In this document: piece by piece, positions 16,713-26,437 of the stretch
How the letters are laid out: the number at the start of each line of letters is the position of its first letter
Position numbering within the stretch: the stretch's first letter is position 1
Assembly (NCBI RefSeq): GCF_900142015.1
Contig: NZ_FQZN01000006.1
Coordinates: 1 to 64,000, forward strand
DNA from: Bacteroides stercorirosoris
GTDB lineage: Bacteria > Bacteroidota > Bacteroidia > Bacteroidales > Bacteroidaceae
DNA length: 64,000 nucleotides
Reading direction: 5' to 3'
Position numbers and translations under genes: made by a program
Notes under the pieces: model-generated
Seen by the model: only the letters and a program-made list of their open reading frames with translations
What the model was told of the DNA's origin: nothing
Databases searched by the model: none

Positions 16713-17618
16713 TTACTTGAATACTTGCTTCATCGGGCGCCCTATCCAGACTTGCGGTTGCTTTAATCCAAAGATATAAGCTATGGTGGAGGCTACGTCA
16801 TATTGCATCATGCTTTCGTGGAATTCACCGCTTTTCTTCACGTTTTTACCGGAAATGATGAAAGGGGTTTGCATCTCATTCATGGTCTTGCCGCCATGAC
16901 CTTTTTCGATGCCGCCATGATCGGCTGTGATGATGAAGATTGTTTCTTTCAGCATACCGGCGTCTTTCACGGCTTGGATAATGCGGGCTACATAGGTATC
17001 CAGTTCTTTCAGTTTGGCATAATATTCGGGAGTATCGTGTCCGGCCTGGTGGCCTACGTGGTCGGGATTGTCAAAACATACGGCGAGTAAGGCGGGTCTT
17101 TTCTCTTTGATATATGTTTCCGCCATTGTGCACAGGGCTTCAGGATGCTTGTTGTAGTCGGGAGCCTGGGCGTAGTGGCTTAAAGCAAGGGTGTCTACAA
17201 GATATTTGATGCCGTCCCATTCGTACAGGCAACCGATTTCCGCTTCCGGCTGTGCGTCGCGCAATAGTTGGAAGACAGTCGGGAATATGCCATGCTGATT
17301 GAGTACGCGTGAAGGGAGTTCGGGAGTTTTGGAGCCCCATTGTGTATACCCATGCAACTCCGGTCCGGCACCCATGAACATGGAAGCCCAATTGATGGCG
17401 CTGGAAGAGGGAAGGGCCGAACGCTTCTCAAGCGTATAGGCTCCGTCGGCCATGAGTTGTTTGACGTTGGGCATGTCGGCTTTAGGTACGCTGTAAGCAC
17501 CCCATCCGTCCAAACCGATTAATACGACATGTTTTGCTTTTCCTTTTGCGTTGCAAGGAGTGGTGGCAAATAGCACTGCGATGATAGAGAGTGCCAGTGT
17601 GATAGTAAATTTCTTCAT
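16713..17618 (-). CDS. Secreted alkaline-phosphatase-superfamily phosphodiesterase (NPP-like)
   Basis: A 301-residue exported enzyme. Seen: signal peptide (1-24, cleavage after CNA), metal ligand Asp37 in LIGLDG, a nucleophile region ALPSSSAINW (Ser71-73), metal ligands in DNPDHVGHQAGHD, and TADHGG. The fold and motif order match nucleotide pyrophosphatase/phosphodiesterase relatives, although the usual nucleophile is threonine and here a serine cluster occupies the site. It is the last gene of a minus-strand three-gene unit, 11 bp after queH. Substrate is unknown. Confidence 0.87.
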   Translation of the reverse strand: MKKFTITLALSIIAVLFATTPCNAKGKAKHVVLIGLDGWGAYSVPKADMPNVKQLMADGAYTLEKRSALPSSSAINWASMFMGAGPELHGYTQWGSKTPELPSRVLNQHGIFPTVFQLLRDAQPEAEIGCLYEWDGIKYLVDTLALSHYAQAPDYNKHPEALCTMAETYIKEKRPALLAVCFDNPDHVGHQAGHDTPEYYAKLKELDTYVARIIQAVKDAGMLKETIFIITADHGGIEKGHGGKTMNEMQTPFIISGKNVKKSGEFHESMMQYDVASTIAYIFGLKQPQVWIGRPMKQVFK

Positions 17619-17629
17619 GTTTTTCCATA

Positions 17630-18199
17630 TTAAAGTCTGCGCATACTGAACTCGCACCCGCAATACTGTTGGTTATAAAATTCATGTTCTTTGAGAAGCT
17701 GGTTCCTCCGGTCCTGTAATCCTCCTTTTCGCCAGTTCTGTTCCCAGAAGGTGGTGCCGGGATAGAGGGAGGAGGCACGGCGTCCCGCCTCATTTATCTG
17801 GTCGAGGCTTTTCCAGCGGGAGGAGGCGAGGGTAGTGGTGAACAGGGTGAAGCCGTGTTCTGAAGCATACCGGGCAGTCTCTGTCAATCGGTGGGTGAAA
17901 CATTTCAGGCAACGGCTGCCACGTTCGGGTTCGTTTTCCATGCCCTGCATGGACGAACGCCACAACTGATAATCATAGTCACCATCAATGAAGTCGAGTC
18001 CAAGACCCTGGACGTAGCGGATGGCTTCGGCTTTCCGGATTCCGTACTCTTCCTGAGGATAGATATTGGGATTATAATAAAATACGGTAGGTCGGATGTC
18101 ATTGGCAAGCAGACATTCGATAATGGCGGAAGAACAAGGTGCGCAACAGGAATGGAGCAGCACCTTGTTTTCGTTGTTGGGAGTTTGTAACTTTAACAT
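17630..18199 (-). CDS. queH: Epoxyqueuosine reductase QueH
   Basis: A 189-residue cytoplasmic enzyme for the last step of queuosine tRNA modification (epoxyqueuosine to queuosine), a non-orthologous replacement of QueG. Seen: HSCCAPC near residues 17-22 (Cys18, Cys19, Cys22), RCLKCF in the middle and QYCGC near the C-terminus, all typical of QueH (former DUF208) and used for iron-sulfur and metal binding. Length is normal. It lies 12 bp after the acyltransferase-like gene and 11 bp before the phosphodiesterase, so it is probably co-transcribed, without an obvious functional link. Confidence 0.93.
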   Translation of the reverse strand: MLKLQTPNNENKVLLHSCCAPCSSAIIECLLANDIRPTVFYYNPNIYPQEEYGIRKAEAIRYVQGLGLDFIDGDYDYQLWRSSMQGMENEPERGSRCLKCFTHRLTETARYASEHGFTLFTTTLASSRWKSLDQINEAGRRASSLYPGTTFWEQNWRKGGLQDRRNQLLKEHEFYNQQYCGCEFSMRRL

Positions 18200-18211
18200 A
18201 AATCTTAAAAG

Positions 18212-19396
18212 TTATACTTTCAGTTTTATTTTAGCCTTCACCAGCAGTCCGGTCAGTTGGACGATGATTAGGGAGAATATGAGCGAACGCAGTAAACCCG
18301 GTGTACCGGCATTCAGCACTTCGGGGTAATACAAACCTAATAGCTGCTGTACGGAATACCATAGATAAGGAATGATATAACATGTCAGTGTTGCAGTTCC
18401 GGCAGGTTTGATGATATCGAACCACGGCGTTTTGCCTTTCACATCCGTCAGCCAATAGAACAATCCGAACAGCGGGAAGAATGCGGCAAGGCAATAGAAC
18501 AACCAGCTCGGAGTGGCCTGTATCTTCGAGATAATCCAGTAAGGATGCGAACAAAGCGCGGCAATGAGCATGACGACACCCAACACGCAAAGCATAGTGA
18601 TGAACTTGCGCGGATGTTCACGGTCGGCGTATTTCTGCATCAACAGCGAAGTGAGCACGCCCGACATGCCGAATGCATGCAGTGTCCAATCGCTGGGGAT
18701 GAAAGGCAGCAGGATGACACGCAATCCGTACTCCTGCGGTATCAGGCTGGAATGGCTGATTACGGCAAGCAACACAACCACCAGCCACGCAATTACATTC
18801 TTACGTAAACTCTCGCGGGTAAACAGATAAATACCGGCACAAACCACGTATGTCCAACCGATAAGTCCCAGTATGCCCCACCAACCTTGATGGAAAGGTT
18901 TCCCGTTTAAATCTTTATACAGTACAAGGAACGCCAGCAGTGCGACTCCTACGACTTTCATCGCGATGAAAAGGTACTTTTTTGAACCTTCGGCCTTCGG
19001 ATAAACCGCCCATACCAGGAAGAAACCGATAACCATCAGTATCGTGAACCATTGATGGGAGAGGCCTCCTTCGATGCCGCCCGAATTGAGCGAAAACAGT
19101 CCCATTGCAATCAGTGCCACTGTACGCCAGAAGACGTGCGCAATGACCTGCAAAGTAGTGTCACCTTTCCGGTAACGGTTCTGTATGGCAAAAGAAACGG
19201 ACATACCCATACAGAACAAGAATGCGGGGAAAATAGTGTCGGAAAATCCCATCATATCTTCGTTCATTTCGGCATGTTTAAGCCAGTGGGGGATGTTTTT
19301 CAGACCGGGGATGTCGTTCACAAAGAGCATGAGGAACATGGTGAGTGCGCGGAATACATCGACCGCTGCCACTCGTTGGGGTGCTAAGTTTTTCAT
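18212..19396 (-). CDS. Multi-pass membrane acyltransferase-like protein (HGSNAT/NagX, DUF5009 type)
   Basis: A 394-residue inner-membrane protein with about ten to eleven hydrophobic helices. The N-terminus ([20 protein letters not shown]) and the [19 protein letters not shown] segment match bacterial relatives of heparan-alpha-glucosaminide N-acetyltransferase. The family is thought to acetylate amino sugars across the membrane, but the bacterial role is mostly unproven. The start at 19396 (MKNLAPQ) is preferred; an ATG four codons upstream is also possible. It is the first gene of the unit with queH, reading from a -7 box at 19425-19432. Confidence 0.82.
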   Translation of the reverse strand: MKNLAPQRVAAVDVFRALTMFLMLFVNDIPGLKNIPHWLKHAEMNEDMMGFSDTIFPAFLFCMGMSVSFAIQNRYRKGDTTLQVIAHVFWRTVALIAMGLFSLNSGGIEGGLSHQWFTILMVIGFFLVWAVYPKAEGSKKYLFIAMKVVGVALLAFLVLYKDLNGKPFHQGWWGILGLIGWTYVVCAGIYLFTRESLRKNVIAWLVVVLLAVISHSSLIPQEYGLRVILLPFIPSDWTLHAFGMSGVLTSLLMQKYADREHPRKFITMLCVLGVVMLIAALCSHPYWIISKIQATPSWLFYCLAAFFPLFGLFYWLTDVKGKTPWFDIIKPAGTATLTCYIIPYLWYSVQQLLGLYYPEVLNAGTPGLLRSLIFSLIIVQLTGLLVKAKIKLKV

Positions 19397-19424
19397 TATT
19401 GGATACATTTGGGGGTTAATGCTG

Positions 19425-19432
19425 CAAATATA
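19425..19432 (-). promoter_or_regulatory. -7 box (TATATTTG) of the acyltransferase-queH-phosphodiesterase unit
   Basis: A perfect TAnnTTTG on the minus strand, 28 bp before the ATG at 19396. It lies back to back with a plus-strand copy at 19447-19454. Confidence 0.5.
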
Positions 19433-19446
19433 GGAAACAAATTTTT

Positions 19447-19454
19447 TATATTTG
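19447..19454 (+). promoter_or_regulatory. -7 box (TATATTTG) of the DUF6377 gene, almost touching its ATG
   Basis: A perfect TAnnTTTG that ends only 5 bp before the ATG at 19460. If used, the transcript would begin at or next to the start codon, giving a leaderless or nearly leaderless mRNA. Confidence 0.4.
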
Positions 19455-19459
19455 TCCCC

Positions 19460-21052
19460 ATGAAGATAAAACTGCTGATATTTTTAGGGCTGGCTTTGGC
19501 AGGCATTCGCGGAATGTCGGCTCCGGCTGATATACCTCCTTTGGACGGATGGACCGCGGCCCTTGATGAGGCTATCGCTGACCATAAAGACTATGTGGCG
19601 GTGCGGGAAGCCCGTATTGAGGCGTTGAGGCAGCAGTTGGCGCGGACGGATGCGGAAGCAACGGATTATTTCCGGTTGAATGCGGAAATGTATCAGGAAT
19701 ATAAAGCGTACATATGCGATTCCGCCCTCTATCATCTCAGCCGCAATCTGTGTTGGGCGCAGCGGCATGAAGACCGGGAGGCTGCGGATGAAACCCTTAT
19801 CCGGCGTGCGCACCTGATGTCTGCGGCGGGTATGTATAAGGAGGCTTCCGAGGATTTGGAGAAAGTAATCTCTTCTGAACTTCCCGCCCGGTTATTGCCC
19901 GATTATTACGAATGTTTCCGCCATTTGTACAACGAATTGGGAATGTATACGCAGGACACTTTCCGGCGGAGATGTTATTACGACTTGTCTGCACGCTATA
20001 ATGATTCGTTGATACAGGCTCTTTCTCCCGCTTCCGCCTTTTATCTGGAACGGCTGGAGATGAAGGCCGCTGCTTCCGAACAATTGGAAGAAGCCTTGAA
20101 GATTAATGATACCCGTCTGGCGAATGTGCGTTCCGACACTCCCGAATATGCTTTGGCAACGTATCACCGTTCCTTGCTCTATCGTCTTTTGGGAGACAGG
20201 GAACAAGAGAAGTATTATCTTGCCTTGTCTGCGCTGACGGATATCCGCCTCGCCATAACCGACCATGCTTCCCTGTGGACACTGGCGCAATTGCTTTACG
20301 AAGAAGGAGATATTGAGCGGGCTTACCGTTATATTCGTTTTTCGTGGAGCGAAACCAACCATTACAATGCTCGTAGCCGCAGTTTGCAGACGGCAGGCAT
20401 CCTGTCTCTGATAGACCTCACCTATCAGGCCATGCAGGAGAGGCAGAATGACCGCCTCCGCTTTTACCTTTGGTTGATTAGCATCCTGTCCCTGTTGCTT
20501 ATTATGGCCGTCATCTGGATTTACCGGCAGATGAAACATCTTTCCATGGCCCGCAGCCATCTGGAACAAGCTAACGAGCAGCTGCAAATATCCAATCACA
20601 TCAAGGAAGAATATATCGGCCGTTTCCTGAAACTCTGTTCCGCTTACATCGACCGCCTGGATGCTTACCGCCGCATGGTCAACAAGAAGCTTTCCGGCGG
20701 GCAGACGGAGGAACTTCTGAAGATGGTGCGTTCAAGAGATGTGCTCGATACCGACCTGAAAGAACTGTACACGAACTTTGATACGGCTTTCCTTCATCTT
20801 TTCCCCGATTTTGTAGAAAAGTTTAACGGGCTGTTGCAGCCGGAAGAGCGCATCCTGCTCCGTAAAGGCGAACTGCTGAACACGGAGTTGCGTATCTTTG
20901 CCTTAATCCGCCTGGGCATTGATGATAGTTCGCAGATAGCCGAGTTCCTTCGCTATTCCGTTAATACCATTTATAATTACCGTGCTAAAGTGAAGAACAA
21001 GGCGTGTATTTCGCGCGATGACTTTGAAATGTATGTGATGAAGATACGCTAA
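19460..21052 (+). CDS. DUF6377 membrane regulator (TPR-like sensor, TM helix, coiled coil, HTH)
   Basis: A 530-residue Bacteroidales protein. Seen: signal peptide (1-20), a helical, TPR-like periplasmic part (about 20-350), one membrane helix (about 355-375, [17 protein letters not shown]), a coiled coil ([20 protein letters not shown]), and a C-terminal HTH-like end ([20 protein letters not shown]) resembling LuxR-type domains. This fits a one-component membrane-bound regulator. It faces the GH30-GH5-GH3 genes 187 bp downstream on the same strand and is a plausible regulator of them, though no direct evidence shows this. The start at 19460 gives the signal peptide; the frame is open upstream to 19409. 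Confidence 0.85.
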   Translation: MKIKLLIFLGLALAGIRGMSAPADIPPLDGWTAALDEAIADHKDYVAVREARIEALRQQLARTDAEATDYFRLNAEMYQEYKAYICDSALYHLSRNLCWAQRHEDREAADETLIRRAHLMSAAGMYKEASEDLEKVISSELPARLLPDYYECFRHLYNELGMYTQDTFRRRCYYDLSARYNDSLIQALSPASAFYLERLEMKAAASEQLEEALKINDTRLANVRSDTPEYALATYHRSLLYRLLGDREQEKYYLALSALTDIRLAITDHASLWTLAQLLYEEGDIERAYRYIRFSWSETNHYNARSRSLQTAGILSLIDLTYQAMQERQNDRLRFYLWLISILSLLLIMAVIWIYRQMKHLSMARSHLEQANEQLQISNHIKEEYIGRFLKLCSAYIDRLDAYRRMVNKKLSGGQTEELLKMVRSRDVLDTDLKELYTNFDTAFLHLFPDFVEKFNGLLQPEERILLRKGELLNTELRIFALIRLGIDDSSQIAEFLRYSVNTIYNYRAKVKNKACISRDDFEMYVMKIR

Positions 21053-21199
21053 TCATACGTCATTCCCTTCCTGCCTATCCACTTTTTTACTTTCTCAGCT
21101 AAAATATAATATGTTGTTTTATAGTGTATTATCTGGATAAGTCAGTTCATCTTATCCACATATTAGCAAGACGGGGTTACGTGGTGCCTTTATCTTGTC

Positions 21200-21207
21200 T
21201 ACCTTTG
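21200..21207 (+). promoter_or_regulatory. -7 box (TACCTTTG) for the GH30-GH5-GH3 genes
   Basis: Matches TAnnTTTG, 32 bp before the GH30 ATG. Two short inverted segments (ATCTGGATAAG and CTTATCCACAT) lie just upstream at about 21130-21162 and could be an operator; this is only a suggestion. Confidence 0.45.
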
Positions 21208-21239
21208 GAGACGATTAATTAACCCCTGAAAAACATACC

Positions 21240-22715
21240 ATGAACTTGAAACTACCTCTTTTATTAGGATGCTGCTTATCCATCGCCATGACGGCTTTTG
21301 CCGGGAATTCCGCTTCATTGGGCGAAGATGCGGCCGGTAAGAAAAAAGCAGACGTGTACGTTACGACTGCCGACCGTCGGCTGAGCTTTGACCACACTAC
21401 TCAGAAGCTCTCCAAATCTCCTGCATTCGCTTCTGTCGTCACTCTGAACCCTGCTGTGAAATACCAGGAAATGGATGGTTTCGGTGCTGCTGTCACCGGC
21501 TCTACCTGCTACAACCTGATGCAGATGGCTCCTGCCGACCGGGCAAAGTTCCTGACCGAGACTTTCTCCGAGAAAGACGGGCTGGGCTTCAGCTATATCC
21601 GTATCTCCATTGGTTGTTCCGACTTCTCACTGAGCGAATATACCTGCTGCGATACGAAAGGTATCGAAAACTTTGCCTTGCAGACCGAAGAAAAAGAATA
21701 CGTAATACCTATCTTAAAAGATATTCTCGCCATCAATCCTGCTATTAAGATACTGGGCTCTCCGTGGACTTGTCCCAAATGGATGAAGGTGAACAATCTG
21801 AAGGAAAAACAACCTTTCGACTCCTGGACGAGCGGGCAACTGAATCCGGATTACTACCAGGATTATGCCACTTATTTCGTGAAATGGATACAGGCATTCC
21901 GCGAAGAAGGGATTGAAATTTATTCCGTCACTCCGCAGAATGAGCCGTTGAATAGGGGCAATTCCGCTTCTTTATTCATGGGCTGGAAAGAAGAACTCGC
22001 CTTTGTGCGCGATGCCCTTGGCCCTGCCTTCAAAGCTGCCGGACTGGACACGAAGATTTATGCTTTCGATCATAATTACAACTATGATAACATGGCCGAT
22101 CAGCAACAATACCCCGTTAAGATATATGATGATGAAGTAGCCGCCGCCTTCCTCACTGGAGCCGCTTACCACAATTATGGCGGCAGGCGCGAGGAACTGA
22201 ACAATATCCGACAGAAGCGTCCGGACAAGGAATTGATTTTCACCGAAACCTCCATCGGCATGTGGAATGACGGGCGCAATCTTGAAAAACGACTGATGGA
22301 AGATATGCGTGAAGTAGCCCTCGGAACGGTAAACAACTGGTGTAAAGGCGTTATTGTCTGGAATCTGATGCTGGATAATGAGCGTGGTCCCTGGCGTGAA
22401 GGAGGATGTAAGACCTGCTACGGTGCGGTCGATATCAGTCGTGAAGACTACAGGACGATGACTTATAATTCTCATTATTACATCATCGGCCACCTGTCGT
22501 CTGTGGTGAAACCGGGTGCAGTCCGTATCGAAAGCAAAGGCGTGGCAGAGAAAGGTTTGATGTACTCTGCGTTCGAAAATCCCGATGGAACCGTGGCTTT
22601 TGTACTGTTGAACGAAGGAAGCTCTGAAGCCAGGCTGACGGTAACGGACGGAAAGAACTGTGTGGATTGTGTAGTGCCTGCCAAGGCTGTGGCATCTTAT
22701 CGCTGGAAGAAATAA
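21240..22715 (+). CDS. GH30 family (subfamily 3-like) secreted endo-beta-1,6-glucanase
   Basis: A 491-residue exported glycoside hydrolase. Seen: signal peptide (1-22), a (beta/alpha)8 barrel with acid/base Glu235 in PQNEPL and nucleophile Glu336 in IFTETSIG, then a C-terminal beta-sandwich (about 420-491). Residues such as GFGAAVTGS, SPWTCPKWMK and WNLMLDNERGP are typical of GH30_3, characterised members of which cleave beta-1,6-glucan. It has no lipobox, so it is probably periplasmic or secreted, unlike the lipoprotein paralogue at 57694-59247, to which it aligns along its whole length. It starts a three-gene unit with GH5 and GH3. Confidence 0.92.
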   Translation: MNLKLPLLLGCCLSIAMTAFAGNSASLGEDAAGKKKADVYVTTADRRLSFDHTTQKLSKSPAFASVVTLNPAVKYQEMDGFGAAVTGSTCYNLMQMAPADRAKFLTETFSEKDGLGFSYIRISIGCSDFSLSEYTCCDTKGIENFALQTEEKEYVIPILKDILAINPAIKILGSPWTCPKWMKVNNLKEKQPFDSWTSGQLNPDYYQDYATYFVKWIQAFREEGIEIYSVTPQNEPLNRGNSASLFMGWKEELAFVRDALGPAFKAAGLDTKIYAFDHNYNYDNMADQQQYPVKIYDDEVAAAFLTGAAYHNYGGRREELNNIRQKRPDKELIFTETSIGMWNDGRNLEKRLMEDMREVALGTVNNWCKGVIVWNLMLDNERGPWREGGCKTCYGAVDISREDYRTMTYNSHYYIIGHLSSVVKPGAVRIESKGVAEKGLMYSAFENPDGTVAFVLLNEGSSEARLTVTDGKNCVDCVVPAKAVASYRWKK

Positions 22716-22733
22716 TCTTATATTTATAATACC

Positions 22734-23981
22734 ATGTTCAAATCAATTTTAGTGGGTACATCCCTCCTTGCCGCCTCCCTGATGTTAGGCAGTTGCGGTG
22801 AAAAGGCAGAAAAGGCAGAGAAGCCTGCCGTGTTTATAACTATTCAAGGGCAAGACCTGATAAAGCCCGACGGTACAAAACTCTTTATAATGGGTACTAA
22901 CCTGGGCAACTGGCTGAACCCGGAAGGGTATATGTTTAAGTTCAGCAAGACCAACTCGCCCCGTTTCATCAACGAAATGTTCAGCCAGCTGGTGGGGCCT
23001 GACTTTACCGCTGAGTTCTGGAAAGCGTTTAAGGACAATTACATCACCCGTGAGGATGTACAGTTCATCAAGAACACAGGTGCGAACACTATCCGGCTCC
23101 CGTTCCATTATAAACTCTTCACCGATGAGGACTTTATGGGACTGACCACCGCTCAGGACGGCTTTGCCCGTGTGGACAGTGTAGTGGAATGGTGTCGTGA
23201 AGCTGACCTTTATCTGATTCTCGATATGCACGATGCTCCGGGCGGACAGACTGGCGATAATATCGACGATAGTTACGGATATCCCTGGCTGTTTGAAAGC
23301 GAAACGAGTCAGCAATTGTATTGCGACATCTGGCGCAAGATTGCAGACCGGTATAAGAATGAGCCGGTCATCCTCGGTTATGAGCTTTTCAATGAGCCCA
23401 TTGCCCCGTACTTCCCCAATATGGAAGAACTGAACGGTAAGCTGGAGGATGTCTATAAGAAGGGTGTTGCTGCTATCCGTGAGGTGGATAATAACCATAT
23501 TATCCTGTTGGGCGGTTCGCAGTGGAACGGTAACTTCAAGCCGTTCAAGGACTCTAAGTTTGACGATAAGATCATGTATACCTGTCACCGCTATGGGGGC
23601 GATCCTACAAAAGAAGCTATCCAGAGTATTATTGATTTCCGTGACAAAGTGAATCTGCCGATGTATATGGGCGAAATAGGCCATAACACGGATGAATGGC
23701 AGGCCGCTTTCTGCCAGACGATGCGTGACAATAATATAGGCTATACCTTCTGGCCATATAAGAAGATGGACGGTTCCAGTTTCGTCGGTATTACTCCTCC
23801 GGAGAATTGGGCGAATATCGTTTATTTCTCCGAGGCTCCCCGTACATCTTATAAGGAAATCCGTGACGCACGTCCCGACCAGGCAATGGCTCGCAAAGCC
23901 ATGATGGACTTTATCGAGGCATGTAAACTGAAGAACTGCGTGGTGCAGGAAGGATATATACAATCGTTAGGTATGAAATAA
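22734..23981 (+). CDS. GH5 family lipoprotein glucanase
   Basis: A 415-residue lipoprotein hydrolase, lipobox LMLGSC with Cys21. The GH5 barrel shows NLGNWLNPEGYM (55-67), RLPFHY (121), acid/base Glu221 in FNEP and nucleophile Glu314 in YMGEIGH. The NLGNWL segment resembles exo-beta-1,3-glucanase members of GH5, so laminarin-like or branched beta-glucan is a possible target, but the subfamily is not certain from sequence. It follows GH30 by 18 bp and precedes GH3 by 86 bp. The lipid anchor suggests a surface or periplasmic-membrane position. Confidence 0.9.
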   Translation: MFKSILVGTSLLAASLMLGSCGEKAEKAEKPAVFITIQGQDLIKPDGTKLFIMGTNLGNWLNPEGYMFKFSKTNSPRFINEMFSQLVGPDFTAEFWKAFKDNYITREDVQFIKNTGANTIRLPFHYKLFTDEDFMGLTTAQDGFARVDSVVEWCREADLYLILDMHDAPGGQTGDNIDDSYGYPWLFESETSQQLYCDIWRKIADRYKNEPVILGYELFNEPIAPYFPNMEELNGKLEDVYKKGVAAIREVDNNHIILLGGSQWNGNFKPFKDSKFDDKIMYTCHRYGGDPTKEAIQSIIDFRDKVNLPMYMGEIGHNTDEWQAAFCQTMRDNNIGYTFWPYKKMDGSSFVGITPPENWANIVYFSEAPRTSYKEIRDARPDQAMARKAMMDFIEACKLKNCVVQEGYIQSLGMK

Positions 23982-24067
23982 TGGAGATACCCCCGTAAAT
24001 CACACCGCTAAATTATCATTTATATTACGAATTAATTTTGATTGAGTACTTATTAATAAACATCAAT

Positions 24068-26290
24068 ATGAAGAAAGTATTATTCGGTTTGGCATTCGCT
24101 GTTGCCCTCCCGCTTTTTGCGCAACAGAAACCAGCTTATCTGGATGCGACCAAACCTATTGAAGAAAGGGTAGAAGATGCGTTGAAAAGGCTGACTATCG
24201 AAGAAAAGGTGGCCATGCTGCATGCGCAAAGTAAATTCAGCAGTCCGGGCGTGCCCCGCTTGGGCATTCCGGAATTCTGGATGACAGATGGTCCCCACGG
24301 CATCCGCCCCGAAGTTCTTTGGGATGAATGGGATCAGGCAGGATGGACCAACGACTCCTGTGTGGCTTTCCCGGCTTTGACCTGTCTGGCCGCTACCTGG
24401 AACCCCGATATGTCCATGCTTTATGGAAAAAGCATCGGTGAGGAAGCGCGTTATCGCAACAAGACCGTCCTTTTAGGCCCCGGAGTCAACATCTACCGTA
24501 CACCGCTGAACGGACGTAACTTTGAGTACATGGGCGAAGATCCATATCTGGCTTCCCGCATGGTAGTTCCCTACGTGCAAGGCGTGCAGCAGAATGGCGT
24601 AGCTGCCTGTGTGAAGCACTATGCGCTGAACAATCAGGAAATCAACCGTCACACCACCAACGTCATCGTAGACGACCGTGCCCTTTATGAAATCTATCTG
24701 CCCGCTTTCAAGGCAGCCGTTCAGGAAGGCAAGACGTGGTCTATTATGGGTGCTTACAATCTGTATAAAGGCCAGCATGCCTGCCATAACCAATATCTGC
24801 TGAACGATATTCTGAAAGGCGAATGGGGTTTTGATGGCGTAGTCGTTTCCGACTGGGGCGGCACGCACGATACTGACCAGGCTATTATGAACGGCCTCGA
24901 TATGGAGTTCGGCAGTTGGACGGATGGCCTTTCCAACGGGCATAGCAATGCTTACGATAATTATTATCTGGCCATGCCTTATCTCGAACGTATTAAGTCC
25001 GGTAAGGTAGGTACGAAAGAACTGGACGACAAGGTGCGCCGCATCCTGCGTCTGGCATTCCGCACTACGATGGATGCGAACCGTCCTTTAGGTTCCATAC
25101 TTTCTCCCGAACATTATGAGGCGGCGCGCCGCATTGGTGAAGAGGGCATTGTGCTGTTGCAAAACAACGGTGGCGTATTACCCATCGACCTGAATAAAGC
25201 GAAAAAGATTGCCGTTATCGGTGAGAATGCCGTGAAGATGATGACCGTAGGCGGTGGCAGTTCCTCTTTGAAAGTGCAACGTGAACTTTCACCGTTGGAT
25301 GGCATCCGGAAGCGTGTGGGCGATAAGGCGGAAGTGGTTTACGCCCGTGGTTACGTGGGTGATGCGACAGGTGAGTATAATGGTGTGGTAACGGGGCAGA
25401 ACCTGAAGGACGACCGTACGCCTGCAGAATTGATAGCCGAAGCCGTAAAAGTGGCTGCGGATGCTGATTATGTAATCTTTATTGGCGGACTGAATAAGAG
25501 TAACAATCAGGATTGCGAAGATTCCGACCGCGAAAGTCTTGGTCTGCCTTACGCACAGGATGATGTCATCTCCGCTCTGGCAAAAGCCAATAAGAATCTG
25601 ATTGTTGTGAATGTTTCCGGCAATGCCGTGGCGATGCCCTGGATTGCGGAAGTTCCTTCGGTATTGCAAGCCTGGTTCCTGGGCTCTGAAGCCGGAAATT
25701 CGATTGCCGCCGTATTGATGGGGGATGCCAATCCTTCCGGTAAGTTGCCTTTCACTTTCCCCGCCCGTCTGGAAGATGTACCGGCCCACAGCCTTGGCGA
25801 GTACTTTGGCGACCGTAGCAAGGAAGTGGTGGATATGAAATATAACGAAGGTATCTTCGTAGGTTATCGTTGGGCCGATAAACAAAAGAAGGTGAAGCCC
25901 TTATTCCCCTTCGGACACGGACTTTCCTATACGACATTTGCTTATGGTAAACCTGCCGCTGACAAGAAAGTGATGTCTGCCGCTGATCAGATTTCCTTTA
26001 CCGTAACCGTAAAGAATACGGGTGACCGCGAGGGTCAGGAAGTTGTGCAGTTGTATATCAGCGATAAGAAGTCCAGTCTGCCCCGTCCCGTTAAGGAGCT
26101 GAAAGGTTTCAAGAAAGTGAAACTGGCTCCGGGCGAAGAGAAAGAAGTTACCTTCACCATCGACAAAGAAGCCTTGAGTTTCTTCGACGATGCCCAACAT
26201 GCCTGGGTAGCCGAACCGGGTAAGTTTGAAGCCGTCATAGCAGCTTCGGCAGCGGATATAAAAGGCATTGTTCCTTTTGAATTAAAGTAG
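24068..26290 (+). CDS. GH3 beta-glucosidase (periplasmic)
   Basis: A 740-residue exported GH3 enzyme. Seen: signal peptide (1-18), N-terminal barrel with the substrate-binding MTDGPHGIR and KHYALNNQE motifs and nucleophile Asp262 in VVVSDWGG, the alpha/beta sandwich domain (about 390-600) with the acid/base region LNKSNNQDCEDSDRESLGLP, and a C-terminal Fn3-like domain (about 655-735). It would remove terminal glucose from beta-gluco-oligosaccharides made by the GH30 and GH5 enzymes upstream. I chose the start at 24068; the in-frame ATG at 24038 precedes the signal peptide. Confidence 0.94.
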   Translation: MKKVLFGLAFAVALPLFAQQKPAYLDATKPIEERVEDALKRLTIEEKVAMLHAQSKFSSPGVPRLGIPEFWMTDGPHGIRPEVLWDEWDQAGWTNDSCVAFPALTCLAATWNPDMSMLYGKSIGEEARYRNKTVLLGPGVNIYRTPLNGRNFEYMGEDPYLASRMVVPYVQGVQQNGVAACVKHYALNNQEINRHTTNVIVDDRALYEIYLPAFKAAVQEGKTWSIMGAYNLYKGQHACHNQYLLNDILKGEWGFDGVVVSDWGGTHDTDQAIMNGLDMEFGSWTDGLSNGHSNAYDNYYLAMPYLERIKSGKVGTKELDDKVRRILRLAFRTTMDANRPLGSILSPEHYEAARRIGEEGIVLLQNNGGVLPIDLNKAKKIAVIGENAVKMMTVGGGSSSLKVQRELSPLDGIRKRVGDKAEVVYARGYVGDATGEYNGVVTGQNLKDDRTPAELIAEAVKVAADADYVIFIGGLNKSNNQDCEDSDRESLGLPYAQDDVISALAKANKNLIVVNVSGNAVAMPWIAEVPSVLQAWFLGSEAGNSIAAVLMGDANPSGKLPFTFPARLEDVPAHSLGEYFGDRSKEVVDMKYNEGIFVGYRWADKQKKVKPLFPFGHGLSYTTFAYGKPAADKKVMSAADQISFTVTVKNTGDREGQEVVQLYISDKKSSLPRPVKELKGFKKVKLAPGEEKEVTFTIDKEALSFFDDAQHAWVAEPGKFEAVIAASAADIKGIVPFELK

Positions 26291-26363
26291 GAAAAGCACC
26301 CCTTATTTGTTCCATTTTGTTTCACTCAATTGGAACAAGATTTTCTTGCCTGAGAAACAAGAT

Positions 26364-26423
26364 TTCCATCGAATAGAAACGACCGTTCCATAGGAGTGGA
26401 ACGGTCGTTTCTATTCGATGGAA
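26364..26423. terminator. Perfect 27-bp inverted repeat, probable bidirectional terminator
   Basis: The arms at 26364-26390 and 26397-26423 are perfectly complementary over 27 bp around a 6-nt loop (TAGGAG). It lies between the convergent GH3 and DUF6078 genes. The arms begin with TTCCATCGAATAG; related TTCCA/TGGAA motifs occur just upstream (26310-26338). No strong T tract follows on either strand, so another role is possible. Confidence 0.7.
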
Positions 26424-26437
26424 CAATATACGCCCTT

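Noticed and set aside
22785-23963. Long open frame antisense to the GH5 gene
   Set aside because: Shadow of an intact GH5 gene with both catalytic glutamates; the antisense translation has no domain or start signal.
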